A DNA stretch of 64,000 bases from NCBI RefSeq assembly GCF_016427555.1, contig NZ_JAELVS010000002.1:62001-126000 (forward strand), in the 5' to 3' direction. This document shows positions 30,142 to 40,522 of this stretch, piece after piece (position 1 is the stretch's first letter; every line of letters begins with the position of its first letter). Below the pieces are notes generated by a model. The model made no database searches. It saw only the letters and a list, made by a program, of their open reading frames with translations, and was not told the origin of the DNA. This DNA comes from Marinobacter litoralis (GTDB lineage Bacteria; Pseudomonadota; Gammaproteobacteria; Pseudomonadales; Oleiphilaceae). Both the position numbers and the translations under genes were made by a program.

Positions 30142-31350
30142 ATGTCTATCAGACAGTATCTCGATGGTATCGAGCATCACTTTGAGAAAGGTGGCAAGTG
30201 GGAGCGCTGGTATGCGCTTTACGAAGCCGCCGATACTATTTTCTACACGCCCGGATCGGTAACCAAGACAACTTCCCACGTTCGTGACGGCGTAGATCTC
30301 AAGCGCATCATGATCACCGTGTGGTTGTGTGCCTTCCCGGCGATGTTCTTCGGTATGTGGAATATTGGCTACCAGGCCAATAACTTCCTGGCCGAGAACC
30401 CGGACGCCCTGGTGGGTGACGGTGGTCTGCGTACCGCATTTATTCAGGCTCTCGCTGTTACAGGCGCAGGAGCTGGCCTGTGGGATAACTTCGTATACGG
30501 CATGGCTTATTTCATTCCGGTATACGCAGTGACCTTCATTGTGGGTGGTTTCTGGGAAGTGCTGTTTGCAACCGTGCGTCGTCACGAAGTAAACGAAGGC
30601 TTCTTCGTAACGTCCATTCTGTTTGCTCTGATCTGCCCACCCTCTATTCCTTTGTGGCAGGTGGCTCTGGGTATCACCTTCGGTGTAGTGATCGGTAAAG
30701 AAGTCTTTGGCGGTACCGGCAAAAACTTCCTGAACCCTGCACTGACCGGTCGTGCGTTCCTGTACTTTGCGTACCCGGCTCAAATCTCTGGCGACACGGT
30801 TTGGACCGCTGTTGATGGCTTCAGTGGCGCAACCGCGCTGAGTGTGGCTGCCAGCGACGGCATCGAAGCGCTGAACCAGCAGATTGGCTGGATGAACGCG
30901 TTCATCGGGACCATTCAAGGCTCTATGGGTGAAACGTCTACCATCGCGGTTCTGATTGGCGGCTTGGCATTGATTGCCATGCGAATTGCCAGCTACCGCA
31001 TTGTTGGTGGCGTGCTGATCGGTATGATCGCCATGTCCTTGCTGCTGAACCTGATTGGCTCTGAAACCAACAACATGTTCGCTGTACCGCCGCACTGGCA
31101 CCTGGTTATGGGTGGTTTTGCCTTCGGTATGATGTTCATGGCAACAGATCCGGTTTCAGCGTCTATGACCAACACCGGCCGCTGGTGCTTCGGTATCCTG
31201 GTGGGTGTAATGACCGTTCTGATCCGTGTGGTTAACCCCGCATTCCCGGAAGGCATCATGTTGGCGATCCTGTTTGCTAACCTGTTCGCACCGCTGATGG
31301 ATCATTACGTGGTTCAAGCTAACATCAAACGGAGGCTTGCTCGTGGCTAA
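30142..31350 (+). CDS. nqrB: Na+-NQR subunit B
   Basis: A 402-residue membrane subunit with about ten hydrophobic segments. The FMN attachment motif DGFSGAT places covalent FMN on Thr231 (compare Thr236 in Vibrio). NqrB binds riboflavin and part of the ubiquinone site and carries Na+ through the membrane. Full length. It begins 4 nt after nqrA and overlaps nqrC by 8 nt. Confidence 0.97.
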   Translation: MSIRQYLDGIEHHFEKGGKWERWYALYEAADTIFYTPGSVTKTTSHVRDGVDLKRIMITVWLCAFPAMFFGMWNIGYQANNFLAENPDALVGDGGLRTAFIQALAVTGAGAGLWDNFVYGMAYFIPVYAVTFIVGGFWEVLFATVRRHEVNEGFFVTSILFALICPPSIPLWQVALGITFGVVIGKEVFGGTGKNFLNPALTGRAFLYFAYPAQISGDTVWTAVDGFSGATALSVAASDGIEALNQQIGWMNAFIGTIQGSMGETSTIAVLIGGLALIAMRIASYRIVGGVLIGMIAMSLLLNLIGSETNNMFAVPPHWHLVMGGFAFGMMFMATDPVSASMTNTGRWCFGILVGVMTVLIRVVNPAFPEGIMLAILFANLFAPLMDHYVVQANIKRRLARG

Positions 31351-32146
31351 AGCTAAAGAAACTGTCTCCAGAACCATTATCGTTGCGCTGGTACTGAGTA
31401 TCTTTTTCTCTGTTGTGGTTTCCACCGCAGCGGTGTCGCTCCGTCCGGCCCAGGTAAAAAACCAGAACCTGGATATCAAATCCAACATTCTGGCCGCAGC
31501 GGGCATGCTGGAAGCTGGCGCAAGTGCCGATCAGATCGAAGAAACCTTTGAACTGTTCGACGTGCGCCTGGTTGACCTTGAGACTGGCGATTTCGTAGAG
31601 CCTTCTGCCGTTGATGTAGAAGATCCGATGAAGTACGACATGTACAAGGCGGCTTCCGACCCGGAGCTGAGCACCAACATCCCATCCTACGAAGACAAGG
31701 CCGGCATCAAGCGCCGCCCGAACATCGCCAAGGTATACACCCTGAGCGAAAACGGAGATCTGGTTCGTGTGGTGTTGCCGGTTCATGGTTACGGTCTGTG
31801 GTCCACTCTTTACGGTTTTGTGTCTCTTGAAGGTGACCTGAACACCATTGAAGGGCTTGGTTTCTACGCTCACGCGGAAACACCGGGCCTCGGTGGTGAA
31901 GTGGATAACCCGCGCTGGAAGCAGCAGTGGGTGGGTAAGGAGCTATACGCCGACGACCCGACCGAGCCGCAGATCAAACTGGTTAAAGGCGGTGTTAGTG
32001 CGGATGCCAAAAACAAAGAGCACAAGATTGACGCTCTTTCTGGCGCCACTCTGACCAGCCGTGGTGTGGAACAGTTGGTCAATTACTGGATGGGCGACCG
32101 TGGCTACGCGCCGTTCCTCAAGAAACTTCGTGAAGGGGAGGTCTGA
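31343..32146 (+). CDS. nqrC: Na+-NQR subunit C
   Basis: 267 residues from GTG 31343 (GGAGG with 7-nt spacing); an ATG two codons upstream has poorer spacing. One N-terminal helix (about 11-32) and a periplasmic FMN domain with SGATLTS, in which Thr236 is the covalent FMN site modified by ApbE. The hydrophilic part carries [15 protein letters not shown], typical of the family. Confidence 0.97.
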   Translation: MAKAKETVSRTIIVALVLSIFFSVVVSTAAVSLRPAQVKNQNLDIKSNILAAAGMLEAGASADQIEETFELFDVRLVDLETGDFVEPSAVDVEDPMKYDMYKAASDPELSTNIPSYEDKAGIKRRPNIAKVYTLSENGDLVRVVLPVHGYGLWSTLYGFVSLEGDLNTIEGLGFYAHAETPGLGGEVDNPRWKQQWVGKELYADDPTEPQIKLVKGGVSADAKNKEHKIDALSGATLTSRGVEQLVNYWMGDRGYAPFLKKLREGEV

Positions 32147-32148
32147 TC

Positions 32149-32814
32149 ATGGCTGAAGCAAACGCCAAACAGGTTCTTTTCGAACCGATTTTCAGTAACA
32201 ACCCGATCGGGCTGCAGATCCTTGGTATTTGTTCAGCGCTCGCAGTAACCACGAGCATGAGCGTCACCATCGTTATGTGCTTGTCGGTTATCGCGGTCGC
32301 CGCGTTTTCAAACCTGGCGGTATCGCTGGTACGTACCCAGATTCCGGGAAGTATCCGGATCATCGTGCAGATGACCATCATTGCCTCTCTGGTAATCGTG
32401 GTAGACCAGATCCTCAAGGCCTATGCCTACGAAATCAGCAAGCAGTTGTCGGTTTTCGTTGGTCTGATCATCACCAACTGTATCGTAATGGGTCGCGCTG
32501 AAGGCTTCGCCATGCAGAATGGCCCCTGGTTGAGCTTCGTAGACGGTATCGGTAACGGTCTTGGCTACTCGGTCATGCTGTTGTTCGTTGCCTTCTTCCG
32601 TGAGTTGCTGGGTGCGGGTTCATTGTTCGGTGTGACTCTGCTGACTCCGGTCAATGAAGGCGGCTGGTACATCACCAACGGCTTGTTGCTGTTGCCACCG
32701 AGTGCGTTCTTCATCATCGGCCTGGCCATCTGGGGTCTGCGTACCTGGAAGCCGGAGCAGGTTGAAGAGCCGGATTTCAAGATGTCCCGCCACACCCATA
32801 AGGAGGCGTTCTGA
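32149..32814 (+). CDS. nqrD: Na+-NQR subunit D
   Basis: A 221-residue polytopic subunit with six predicted helices; in the membrane NqrD and NqrE form an inverted pair. It contains [16 protein letters not shown], whose Cys is the NqrD half of the Fe site shared with NqrE. Two bases separate it from nqrC and its stop overlaps the nqrE start (TGATG). Confidence 0.96.
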   Translation: MAEANAKQVLFEPIFSNNPIGLQILGICSALAVTTSMSVTIVMCLSVIAVAAFSNLAVSLVRTQIPGSIRIIVQMTIIASLVIVVDQILKAYAYEISKQLSVFVGLIITNCIVMGRAEGFAMQNGPWLSFVDGIGNGLGYSVMLLFVAFFRELLGAGSLFGVTLLTPVNEGGWYITNGLLLLPPSAFFIIGLAIWGLRTWKPEQVEEPDFKMSRHTHKEAF

Positions 32815-33422
32815 TGGAGCATTATATCAGCCTGCTTCTCAAGGCAATTTTCATTGAGAACATGGCGCTCGCGTTCTTCTTGGGTATGTGTACGTTCCTG
32901 GCCATCTCCAAGAAAGTTGAAGCTGCGACCGGTTTGGGTATCGCCGTAATTGTTGTATTGACGTTGACCGTTCCGGTGAACAACCTCATCTACAACAACA
33001 TCCTTCGCGAAGGTGCTTTGGCGTGGGCCGGTCTGCCTGAGGTTGACCTGAGCTTCCTGGGCCTGATCACCTACATCGGTGTTATTGCGGCGATTGTTCA
33101 GATCATGGAAATGATTCTGGACAAATACATTCCGGCTCTATACTCCGCGCTGGGTGTGTTCCTGCCACTGATCACAGTTAACTGCGCCATCATGGGTGCG
33201 GCACTGTTCATGGTAGAGCGTGACTATACCTTTAGCGAAAGTGTGGTTTACGGCTTTGGTGCGGGTGTTGGCTGGGCTTTGGCGATCATTGCTCTGGCTG
33301 GTATCCGTGAGAAGCTCAAGTACAGCGATGTTCCGGAAGGCCTGCGTGGCTTGGGGATCACCTTCATTACTGTTGGTTTGATGTCCCTTGGCTTCATGTC
33401 CTTTTCAGGGATTTCCCTGTAA
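32814..33422 (+). CDS. nqrE: Na+-NQR subunit E
   Basis: A 202-residue polytopic subunit, homologous to Nqr[18 protein letters not shown] holds the second conserved Cys for the intramembrane iron centre. The start has AGGAGG about 6 nt upstream. A 37-nt gap precedes nqrF. Confidence 0.96.
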   Translation: MEHYISLLLKAIFIENMALAFFLGMCTFLAISKKVEAATGLGIAVIVVLTLTVPVNNLIYNNILREGALAWAGLPEVDLSFLGLITYIGVIAAIVQIMEMILDKYIPALYSALGVFLPLITVNCAIMGAALFMVERDYTFSESVVYGFGAGVGWALAIIALAGIREKLKYSDVPEGLRGLGITFITVGLMSLGFMSFSGISL

Positions 33423-33459
33423 TTCACCCGGTGATTCGGTTTAACGAAAAGGCGAGACC

Positions 33460-34686
33460 ATGTATACAGAAATAATACTCGGCGTGGTCATGTTCACCGT
33501 TATCGTTCTGGCGCTTGTTGCGGTCATCCTCGCGGCAAGATCCAAACTGGTAAGCACCGGTGATGTGACCATCGAAATCAATGACGACCCGGAACACACC
33601 GTGAAAACGGAAGCCGGTGGAAAGCTTCTGGGCACGCTGGCCAACAGCGGTATCTTCCTGTCTTCTGCTTGTGGCGGTGGCGGTACCTGCGCTCAGTGTA
33701 AGTGTAAAGTTCTGGACGGCGGCGGCGCGATGCTGCCGACTGAAAAGACACACTTCACCAACCGTGAAGAGAAAGAAGGCTGGCGCTTGTCGTGTCAGGT
33801 TCCTGTGAAACAGGACATGAAGATCGAAGTGCCGGAAGAATTCTTCGGTGTTAAGAAGTGGGAATGCGAAGTCATTTCCAACCACAACGTGGCTACGTTC
33901 ATCAAAGAACTGGTACTGAAGCTACCAGAAGGTGAGGAAGTGGACTTCCGCGCTGGTGGTTATGTGCAGCTGGAGTGCCCTCCGTACGAAATCGACTTCA
34001 AGGATTTCGCGATCGAGGAAGAGTTCCACGAAGATTGGGACAAGCACGACATCTGGCGTTACAAGGCGATCAACAAAGAAGAAACTATCCGGGCCTATTC
34101 CATGGCTAACTACCCGGAAGAAAAGGGTCTTCTTAAGTTCAACATCCGTATCGCGACGCCGCCTCCGGGCAGCGATCACCCACCAGGCATCATGTCGAGC
34201 TACGTGTTCAACCTGAAGCCGGGTGACAAGGTTACCGTAATGGGGCCGTTCGGTGAGTTCTTCGCCAAGAAGACTGAGGCCGAAATGGTATTCGTTGGCG
34301 GTGGTGCGGGTATGGCGCCGATGCGTTCGCACATCTTTGATCAGCTCAAACGCCTGAAGTCTAAGCGTAAGATCAGCTTCTGGTACGGTGCACGTAGTGT
34401 TCGCGAAATGTTCTACGTAGAAGATTTCGACGGACTGGCTGAAGAAAACGAAAACTTCGAGTGGCATGTGGCATTGTCTGATGCCCTGCCAACCGATAAT
34501 TGGGAAGGGCCTACCGGCTTCATCCACAACGTGTTGTACGACAACTATCTGAAGGACCATCCGGCGCCTGAAGATTGTGAGTTCTACATGTGTGGCCCCC
34601 CAATCATGAACGCGTCTGTCATCAAGATGTTGAAAGATCTTGGTGTTGAAGACGAAAACATCATGCTGGATGACTTTGGAGGTTAA
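33460..34686 (+). CDS. nqrF: Na+-NQR subunit F, NADH-oxidising
   Basis: A 408-residue electron entry subunit. One N-terminal helix (residues 4-25), a [2Fe-2S] ferredoxin domain with Cys71, Cys77, Cys80 and Cys112, then an FAD domain ([10 protein letters not shown]) and an NADH domain ([27 protein letters not shown]). The cysteine spacing agrees with Vibrio NqrF. It takes hydride from NADH and passes electrons to NqrD/E. Confidence 0.97.
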   Translation: MYTEIILGVVMFTVIVLALVAVILAARSKLVSTGDVTIEINDDPEHTVKTEAGGKLLGTLANSGIFLSSACGGGGTCAQCKCKVLDGGGAMLPTEKTHFTNREEKEGWRLSCQVPVKQDMKIEVPEEFFGVKKWECEVISNHNVATFIKELVLKLPEGEEVDFRAGGYVQLECPPYEIDFKDFAIEEEFHEDWDKHDIWRYKAINKEETIRAYSMANYPEEKGLLKFNIRIATPPPGSDHPPGIMSSYVFNLKPGDKVTVMGPFGEFFAKKTEAEMVFVGGGAGMAPMRSHIFDQLKRLKSKRKISFWYGARSVREMFYVEDFDGLAEENENFEWHVALSDALPTDNWEGPTGFIHNVLYDNYLKDHPAPEDCEFYMCGPPIMNASVIKMLKDLGVEDENIMLDDFGG

Positions 34687-34695
34687 TTAGCTCAA

Positions 34696-35745
34696 ATGAC
34701 ATCCCGCATGTTTGGACCCGTCAGGGTGGTTATGGCCAGCGTCATTATGACGCTGGCGGTGGCCGCCCTGGCGGGTTGCTCGTTTCAGGAAGAAGAAAAT
34801 ATCTGGGAGATCTCTGGTGGGATCTTTGGAACCAGCTATCACATCAACGTCGTATTGCCGGACGATAATGCCAAGCTCAAACTGCTGGCACAGGGCATTC
34901 AAAGCGAGTTGGAGCAGGTCGATAGCGCGATGTCGACCTGGAAGCAGGATTCTGAACTTTCCAGATTGAATCAAAAAACGAATCAGGCGGAGTGGACAAC
35001 TCTTTCGGCCTCGTTATTCGAAGTGATTCAGCGCGCTCAGGAAATTTCAGCCCAGACTGACGGCGCCTTCGATGCCACCATCGGGCCGGTGGTTAATCTC
35101 TGGGGGTTTGGCCCGGAGGCCAGGCCTGAACACACGCCCTCCGATGAGGAGCTGCAACGGATGCTAGGCGTGACCGGCTGGGAGTTCCTGGAGCTTGATT
35201 CAGAAGCGTTAGCTATCCGCGCCAGCAAACCCCAGTACATCGACTTGTCTGGTATTGCCAAGGGCTATGGGGTGGACGTGGTAGCCCGATACCTCGACAG
35301 CCAAGGTGTGCAGGCCTACCTTGTTGAGATAGGAGGCGAGGTTCGTACCCGAGGCCGCAAACCGGATGGTGATATTTGGCGGCTGGCGGTAGAGACGCCT
35401 TCCGAACAGGCGCGCCAGGTAAATGTGGTGGTGGCGTTGGATCAGAAATCGATGGCGACCTCCGGTGACTATCGTAACTATTACGAATCGGAAGGGCAGC
35501 GATATTCCCATACAATTGATCCAGATACCGGTAAGCCGATCGATCATCGGTTAGCATCTGTAACCGTTATCTCGGATGATTGTATGACAGCCGATGCAAT
35601 GGCGACGGCGTTCAATGTGATGGGATTTGAGCGGGCGATGAGCCTGGCGACCCGTGAAAACATCCCGGCGTATTTTATTGTAAGGGGCGAAGCTGGATTT
35701 GACGTGCACAGCACGCCGGCGTTTTCTTCTTACGTTGTCCAGTAA
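34696..35745 (+). CDS. apbE: FAD:protein FMN transferase ApbE
   Basis: A 349-residue lipoprotein with lipobox LAGC (Cys near residue 28). ApbE attaches FMN by phosphoester bond to threonine in SGAT-type motifs, here Thr231 of NqrB and Thr236 of NqrC. GTSYHINVVLP, DLSGIAKGYGVD and VEIGGEVRTRGRKPDG are typical of the family. It follows nqrF by 9 nt, which ties it to this complex. The GGAGG lies 13 nt before the chosen start, longer than usual; the next in-frame ATG is four codons later. Confidence 0.95.
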   Translation: MTSRMFGPVRVVMASVIMTLAVAALAGCSFQEEENIWEISGGIFGTSYHINVVLPDDNAKLKLLAQGIQSELEQVDSAMSTWKQDSELSRLNQKTNQAEWTTLSASLFEVIQRAQEISAQTDGAFDATIGPVVNLWGFGPEARPEHTPSDEELQRMLGVTGWEFLELDSEALAIRASKPQYIDLSGIAKGYGVDVVARYLDSQGVQAYLVEIGGEVRTRGRKPDGDIWRLAVETPSEQARQVNVVVALDQKSMATSGDYRNYYESEGQRYSHTIDPDTGKPIDHRLASVTVISDDCMTADAMATAFNVMGFERAMSLATRENIPAYFIVRGEAGFDVHSTPAFSSYVVQ

Positions 35746-35757
35746 AGGGGGCAGGGT

Positions 35758-36000
35758 ATGAGTACCTTTTTGTTAGTTTTGGCGATTGTGGTTTTGCTGA
35801 TGGTAGGGATGTCCGTTGGCGTTATATTCGGGCGTAAGCCGATCAGTGGTACCTGCGGTGGTATTGGTGCGCTTGGTATCAGCTCGTCGTGCGATATTTG
35901 TGGTGGCAACACCCAAAAGTGCGAAGAGAGCCGTTCTGAATCTGCAGCGCCTGTTAGCGCAGACGATCTGACGTACGACGCCAGCAAAATCGATAAATAA
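35758..36000 (+). CDS. nqrM: Na+-NQR maturation protein NqrM
   Basis: An 80-residue protein with one N-terminal helix (3-25) and the cysteine-rich segment GTCGGIGALG, SSCDICGG and KCEE. NqrM (DUF539) is needed to deliver iron to the NqrD/E centre in NQR. All four Cys of the family are present. Starts 12 nt after apbE, with GGGGG near the start. Confidence 0.93.
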   Translation: MSTFLLVLAIVVLLMVGMSVGVIFGRKPISGTCGGIGALGISSSCDICGGNTQKCEESRSESAAPVSADDLTYDASKIDK

Positions 36001-36069
36001 CGACAGGCGATCACACACTCAATAATTAAAGCTACGCTGACGAGACGTAGATAAGGAGATACTGCGCGC

Positions 36070-37461
36070 ATGGCAGAACATCATTACGACGTTGTTGTTA
36101 TTGGTGCCGGCCCCTCTGGTGAAGGGGCGGCAATGAACGCGGCGAAGCATAACAAGCGCGTTGCGATCATTGAGGACAAGGCCACCGTAGGGGGTAACTG
36201 TACTCACTGGGGGACCATTCCTTCCAAGGCACTGCGTCATTCTGTTAAGCAGATTATCACCTTCAACACGAACCAGATGTTCCGGGACATTGGTGAGCCT
36301 CGCTGGTTCTCCTTCCCAAGGGTTCTGCAAAGTGCCCAGAAGGTCATTGGTAAGCAGGTGAAATTGCGCACGCAGTTTTACTCCCGTAACCGGGTGGACC
36401 TGCTAAACGGCCGTGCGGCGTTTCTGGACAAGAATCGCCTCGAAATTCGTGGCCATAAGTCAGTAGAAACGATCCATTTTAAGCAGGCGATTGTTGCGAC
36501 CGGTTCGCGCCCGTATCTGCCGCCCGATGTGGACTTCCGCCACCACCGGATTTACAACTCCGACTCGATTCTGAATCTCTCTCATACCCCGCGCACTTTG
36601 ATCATCTACGGTGCGGGTGTGATCGGTTCCGAGTATGCGTCGATTTTTGCGGGCCTTGGAGTCAAGGTTGATCTGATCAACCCCGGTAGCCGTTTGTTGT
36701 CCTTCCTGGATGACGAGATTTCAGATGCGCTGAGCTATCACCTGCGAAACAACGGTGTGCTGGTTCGTCATAACGAGCAGTACGAAACCGTCAAAGGTGA
36801 TGACCACGGCGTGGTGGTCACGCTGCAGTCTGGTAAGAAAATCCGGGCGGACGCCTTCTTGTGGTGTAATGGTCGCAGTGGTAATACCGACAATCTGGGC
36901 CTCGATAAAGTGGGACTTGAACCGAACAGTCGTGGCCAGTTGGCGGTAGACGATCATTACCGTACGGAAGTAGAGCACATCTACGCGGTCGGTGATGTCA
37001 TTGGTTGGCCAAGCCTCGCGAGTGCTGCCTATGACCAAGGGCGTTCGGCATCATCTGATGTGGTTCAGGATGAGTACTTCCGCTTTGTGGATGATGTACC
37101 CACAGGCATTTACACCATTCCGGAAATCAGCTCAGTGGGCAAGACCGAGCGCGAGCTGACAGAAGCGAAGGTGCCTTATGATGTCGGGCAGGCGTTTTTC
37201 AAAGATCTGGCCCGTGCCCAGATTACCGGCGAAGCAGTTGGTATGCTGAAGCTGCTGTTCCACAGAGAGACGCGGGAAATTCTGGGTATTCACTGCTTTG
37301 GTGACCAAGCGGCCGAAATCGTGCACATCGGCCAGGCCATCATGAACCAGGAAGGTGAGGCGAACTCCCTGAACTACTTCATTAACACCACCTTTAATTA
37401 CCCAACTATGGCGGAAGCCTATCGGGTAGCTGCACTGAACGGCCTGAACCGGATTTTCTGA
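36070..37461 (+). CDS. sthA: Soluble pyridine nucleotide transhydrogenase
   Basis: A 463-residue flavoprotein of the pyridine nucleotide-disulfide oxidoreductase fold (FAD site [21 protein letters not shown], shown only in part: [12 protein letters not shown] site [20 protein letters not shown] in part: [11 protein letters not shown]-terminal dimerisation domain). In place of the redox pair it has [17 protein letters not shown] (one Cys only), as in Sth. It exchanges reducing equivalents between NADPH and NAD. It lies 69 nt after nqrM, after AAGGAG; a small CTACG/CGTAG stem is in that gap. Confidence 0.95.
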   Translation: MAEHHYDVVVIGAGPSGEGAAMNAAKHNKRVAIIEDKATVGGNCTHWGTIPSKALRHSVKQIITFNTNQMFRDIGEPRWFSFPRVLQSAQKVIGKQVKLRTQFYSRNRVDLLNGRAAFLDKNRLEIRGHKSVETIHFKQAIVATGSRPYLPPDVDFRHHRIYNSDSILNLSHTPRTLIIYGAGVIGSEYASIFAGLGVKVDLINPGSRLLSFLDDEISDALSYHLRNNGVLVRHNEQYETVKGDDHGVVVTLQSGKKIRADAFLWCNGRSGNTDNLGLDKVGLEPNSRGQLAVDDHYRTEVEHIYAVGDVIGWPSLASAAYDQGRSASSDVVQDEYFRFVDDVPTGIYTIPEISSVGKTERELTEAKVPYDVGQAFFKDLARAQITGEAVGMLKLLFHRETREILGIHCFGDQAAEIVHIGQAIMNQEGEANSLNYFINTTFNYPTMAEAYRVAALNGLNRIF

Positions 37462-37486
37462 TTCAGGCCGCTTACCGGGCAGTCAG

Positions 37487-38260
37487 TTACGAATCTGGCT
37501 GCTCGGTTTCCTGGACAGGCAACGTCACCAGTGATTTAGCGCGATTATCGAAGTACATGCGCGTGCTGGTCGGGTAGTCTGTGATGATGCTGTCCACGCC
37601 CATCTCTTCGAGCGCGAGCATGTCGTGGATTCGGTTTACCGTCCATGCGGAAACGTGCATGTTCCGTTTGTGAGCGATATCGACCATTTCTTTGCTAAGA
37701 ATTCGCCAATTTACACAGAAGTACTGGCAGCCAAGCGAGCTGGCAACTTTCAGTGGTTTGGGAAACTTTCGTTCAGCCACAAGCCCGATGCGGATGTTCT
37801 TGTCACGCCGGTGGATTTCTCTCAGAAACCAAGGGTCGGTCGAGGTAATGGCCGCCGTTTGGTACATGTTTCGTTGCTGAATGATCTCGGTTAACCGGTT
37901 GCAGAGAATATTGAGCCGGTACCGGTTGTCTTTCTTGACCTCCAGCTGAAGGTGTTCCAGATCGGTCAGTTGATCGAGCAAGGTTTCGAGCGCCGGAATA
38001 CCGGTTGGGTGTGGCCATGAGCTGGTGTTGCGCCGGGCATCCATCTGGCTCAGCTCTTGTGCCGTGTATTTGCTGATACCGCCTTTCTGGCTGGTTGTGC
38101 GGTCAACGGTCAGGTCGTGCACCAACACCGGTGTGCCGTCTTTAGATAACGCCAGGTCAAGCTCGAAGTGCCGGACGCCTTGCCGGTAAGCATGAAGAAA
38201 TCCGGGAAGCGTGTTTTCAGGGGCCTCACCTTTGGCCCCGCGGTGACCATAAATGATCAT
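37487..38260 (-). CDS. Glycerophosphodiester phosphodiesterase
   Basis: 257 residues from ATG 38260, which overlaps the stop of the DAHP synthase gene (ATGA); the start is therefore firm. GDPD domain: YGHRGAKGEAPENT (His and Glu catalytic residues), ELDLALSKDGTPVLVHD (metal ligands and second His) and a C-terminal TIM-barrel ending with ALEEMGVDSIITDYP. No signal peptide, so UgpQ-like and cytosolic. It hydrolyses glycerophosphodiesters to glycerol-3-phosphate. The link to the two upstream carbon-metabolism genes is not explained. Confidence 0.9.
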   Translation of the reverse strand: MIIYGHRGAKGEAPENTLPGFLHAYRQGVRHFELDLALSKDGTPVLVHDLTVDRTTSQKGGISKYTAQELSQMDARRNTSSWPHPTGIPALETLLDQLTDLEHLQLEVKKDNRYRLNILCNRLTEIIQQRNMYQTAAITSTDPWFLREIHRRDKNIRIGLVAERKFPKPLKVASSLGCQYFCVNWRILSKEMVDIAHKRNMHVSAWTVNRIHDMLALEEMGVDSIITDYPTSTRMYFDNRAKSLVTLPVQETEQPDS

Positions 38261-39384
38261 TCTGTAGCGATATCCTTTAATCGTTTGTAGATTGCCTGGC
38301 GTTTCTTCCAGGTGTCGTGGCACAGCTGGATATCTTCCAGGTAAGCCGGTAATTCATTCATCAAAAGCGCCTGAGGGCCATCCACCAGGGCTTTCTCGGG
38401 TTTCGGGTGGAAATCCACCAACACCATGTTGGCGCCCGCGATCACGCCCTGTGCGGTGGCGTGCATGACATCGAGGATGCCGTCCGGTGACTGCTGGCGC
38501 GTGCCGACAGAATGGGACGGGTCAACGCACACCGGCATACGTGTCAGGCGTTTCACCGCCGGAACGTGGGCAAAATCGACCATGTTGCGGTGTGGCTGGC
38601 CGGCTTCGGTTTTCATTCCGCGCAGGCAGAAGATCACGTTGGCGTTGCCTTCGCTGGCGAGATATTCCGCTGCATTCAATGATTCATTCAGAGTGATCCC
38701 GAAGCCTCGTTTCAGCAACACCGGGTAGGTGCTCTGGCGGCCAATGGCTTTCAGCAGCTCAAAGTTCTGGGTGTTTCGCGTACCTACCTGCAGCATCACG
38801 CCGGTAGGGCGCCCCAGCTTTTCCAGACAGGTATCAATTTCTTCAATGTGGCTTTCGTGGGTGATCTCCATCGCCACCACTTTGATGCCATGCTTGCCGG
38901 CTTTCTCGAACACCCAGGGTAAGCACCCCTGACCGTGCCCCTGAAACGAGTAGGGGTTGGTCCGAGGTTTATAGGCACCCATGCGCGTGCAAACCTGCCC
39001 GTTCTCTTCCAAAGCCTTCATCATGATTTCGACGTGCTCGGGCACATCGACGGCACACAAACCGGCAAACACGTTCAGGTTGTTCTGGTTAAAATCGACA
39101 CCGTTGTAGTGGAATCCGCTTTGGCGGTTGTCGTCTTTATGGCGACCGAGAATGCGGTAATCCTCAGAAATCCGTATCGCCCGTTCAACCGCGGGCAAAG
39201 CCTCGATTTCTTCCTTGTCCAGTGGTTTGGTATCTCCCAAAAGATAGATCTCGGTCAGCCGCTGACTTACACCTTGAACTTCATGAACCCGCAGACTCAC
39301 TCCGGGCAGGTTCTCCAGGTAGTGCATGGTCTGGCGGTAAGCTTCGCTATCCAGTTCGGTATTCGGGTGAAGAATGGCTAACAT
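38257..39384 (-). CDS. 3-deoxy-7-phosphoheptulonate synthase (DAHP synthase)
   Basis: A 375-residue enzyme that condenses PEP and erythrose-4-phosphate, the first step of the shikimate pathway. A ferredoxin-like regulatory domain (about 1-80) precedes the TIM barrel; CAVDVPEHV, CTRMGAYKPRTNPYSFQGHG, the PEP-binding LLKRGF and CVDPSHSVG (metal-binding His) are clear. It resembles the class I-beta type (Thermotoga/Bacillus) rather than the AroG/F/H type. It is 55 nt downstream of transaldolase, which makes the same erythrose-4-phosphate, and coupled to the GDPD gene. Confidence 0.88.
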   Translation of the reverse strand: MLAILHPNTELDSEAYRQTMHYLENLPGVSLRVHEVQGVSQRLTEIYLLGDTKPLDKEEIEALPAVERAIRISEDYRILGRHKDDNRQSGFHYNGVDFNQNNLNVFAGLCAVDVPEHVEIMMKALEENGQVCTRMGAYKPRTNPYSFQGHGQGCLPWVFEKAGKHGIKVVAMEITHESHIEEIDTCLEKLGRPTGVMLQVGTRNTQNFELLKAIGRQSTYPVLLKRGFGITLNESLNAAEYLASEGNANVIFCLRGMKTEAGQPHRNMVDFAHVPAVKRLTRMPVCVDPSHSVGTRQQSPDGILDVMHATAQGVIAGANMVLVDFHPKPEKALVDGPQALLMNELPAYLEDIQLCHDTWKKRQAIYKRLKDIATE

Positions 39385-39439
39385 AATGAAATCCTCGAAT
39401 TAACGGGCAATCACTACCGCCGAAGGCGCACGCTGTCGT

Positions 39440-40405
39440 TCAAGCAGCGCTGGCCTGCTGGCGAACCTGGTTTTCCAATTCAATCTGGTCGGCCGAGAAG
39501 CGGCGAATACCATCGGCCAGTTTCTCGGTTGCCATGGCGTCTTCGTTGGACTCCCAACGGAACAGTTTTTCGTCCACATGACCAATGACATCGCTGCTTG
39601 CGGCCGTCTCGGCGTTAAGCTTTTGGTTGAGCGTTCCTTTGTCATCCTGAAGCTCCTGCAGCAGTGCAGGGCTGATGGTGAGGCGGTCGCAGCCGGCCAG
39701 CATCTCAATCTCTCCGGTATTTCGGAAGCTTGCCCCCATAACCACTGTGTTGAAGCCGTGGGTTTTGTAGTAATTGTAGATTCGCGTGACCGATTGTACG
39801 CCGGGATCTTCTGCCGCCGGGTAGCTATCGCGGCCAGAATGGGCCAAATGCCAGTCCAGAATACGGCCCACAAAGGGTGAAATAAGGTGTGCGCCGGCTT
39901 GCGCGCAGGCCACTGCCTGAACGAATGAGAACAGCAGTGTCAGATTGCAGCGAATGCCTTCTTTTTCAAGTTGCTCGGCTGCCTGAATGCCTTCCCAGGT
40001 TGAGGCGATCTTGATCAGTACCCGGCTGGTATCGACGCCTTGTTGATCGTATAACTCGATGATTCGGCGTGCGCGCTTGAGCGTCGCGGCGGTATCAAAG
40101 GACAGCCGTGCGTCAACTTCGGTGGATACCACGCCGGGAATAAGGTCGAGAATTTCTTTGCCGGCCAGAACGGCCAGCATATCGGTCGCCAGTGTTAGCT
40201 GCTCGGCTGAAGAACCCCCCTGGCGGTGAGCCATCGTGATGGCTTTATCCAGCATGGGGCGATACGCATCTGACGCCGCTGCTTTAAGAAGCAAAGACGG
40301 GTTGGTGGTTGCGTCTTGGGGTCGCCATTGGGCAATGGCGTTCAGGTCACCGGTGTCGGCAACCACCGTGGTCATGGTTTTCAGTTGGTCTAACTTGTTC
40401 GTCAT
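39440..40405 (-). CDS. tal: Transaldolase
   Basis: 321 residues from ATG 40405; an in-frame ATG six codons upstream has no SD. Class I transaldolase of the pentose phosphate pathway with [11 protein letters not shown] at the N terminus, catalytic Lys in [11 protein letters not shown], and [11 protein letters not shown]. Matches TalB in length. It interconverts sedoheptulose-7-P + glyceraldehyde-3-P and erythrose-4-P + fructose-6-P. First gene of the tal-DAHP synthase-GDPD set; no SD stronger than GGAC. Confidence 0.94.
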   Translation of the reverse strand: MTNKLDQLKTMTTVVADTGDLNAIAQWRPQDATTNPSLLLKAAASDAYRPMLDKAITMAHRQGGSSAEQLTLATDMLAVLAGKEILDLIPGVVSTEVDARLSFDTAATLKRARRIIELYDQQGVDTSRVLIKIASTWEGIQAAEQLEKEGIRCNLTLLFSFVQAVACAQAGAHLISPFVGRILDWHLAHSGRDSYPAAEDPGVQSVTRIYNYYKTHGFNTVVMGASFRNTGEIEMLAGCDRLTISPALLQELQDDKGTLNQKLNAETAASSDVIGHVDEKLFRWESNEDAMATEKLADGIRRFSADQIELENQVRQQASAA

Positions 40406-40522
40406 TCGTGCTGTCGTCCGCATTGATAGTTGTTATTGAAGTGCTCAGCTCCGGAACACTTTCGTAACCTCTACAATAACGGCAGCTTACAACAGGAACA
40501 AGACAACTAAAGCCGTGGGCTG

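Noticed and set aside
29884..31101. 405-codon open frame antisense to nqrA/nqrB
   Set aside because: Rich in H, R, Q and T, with no recognisable domain, and it runs opposite to two firmly identified genes.
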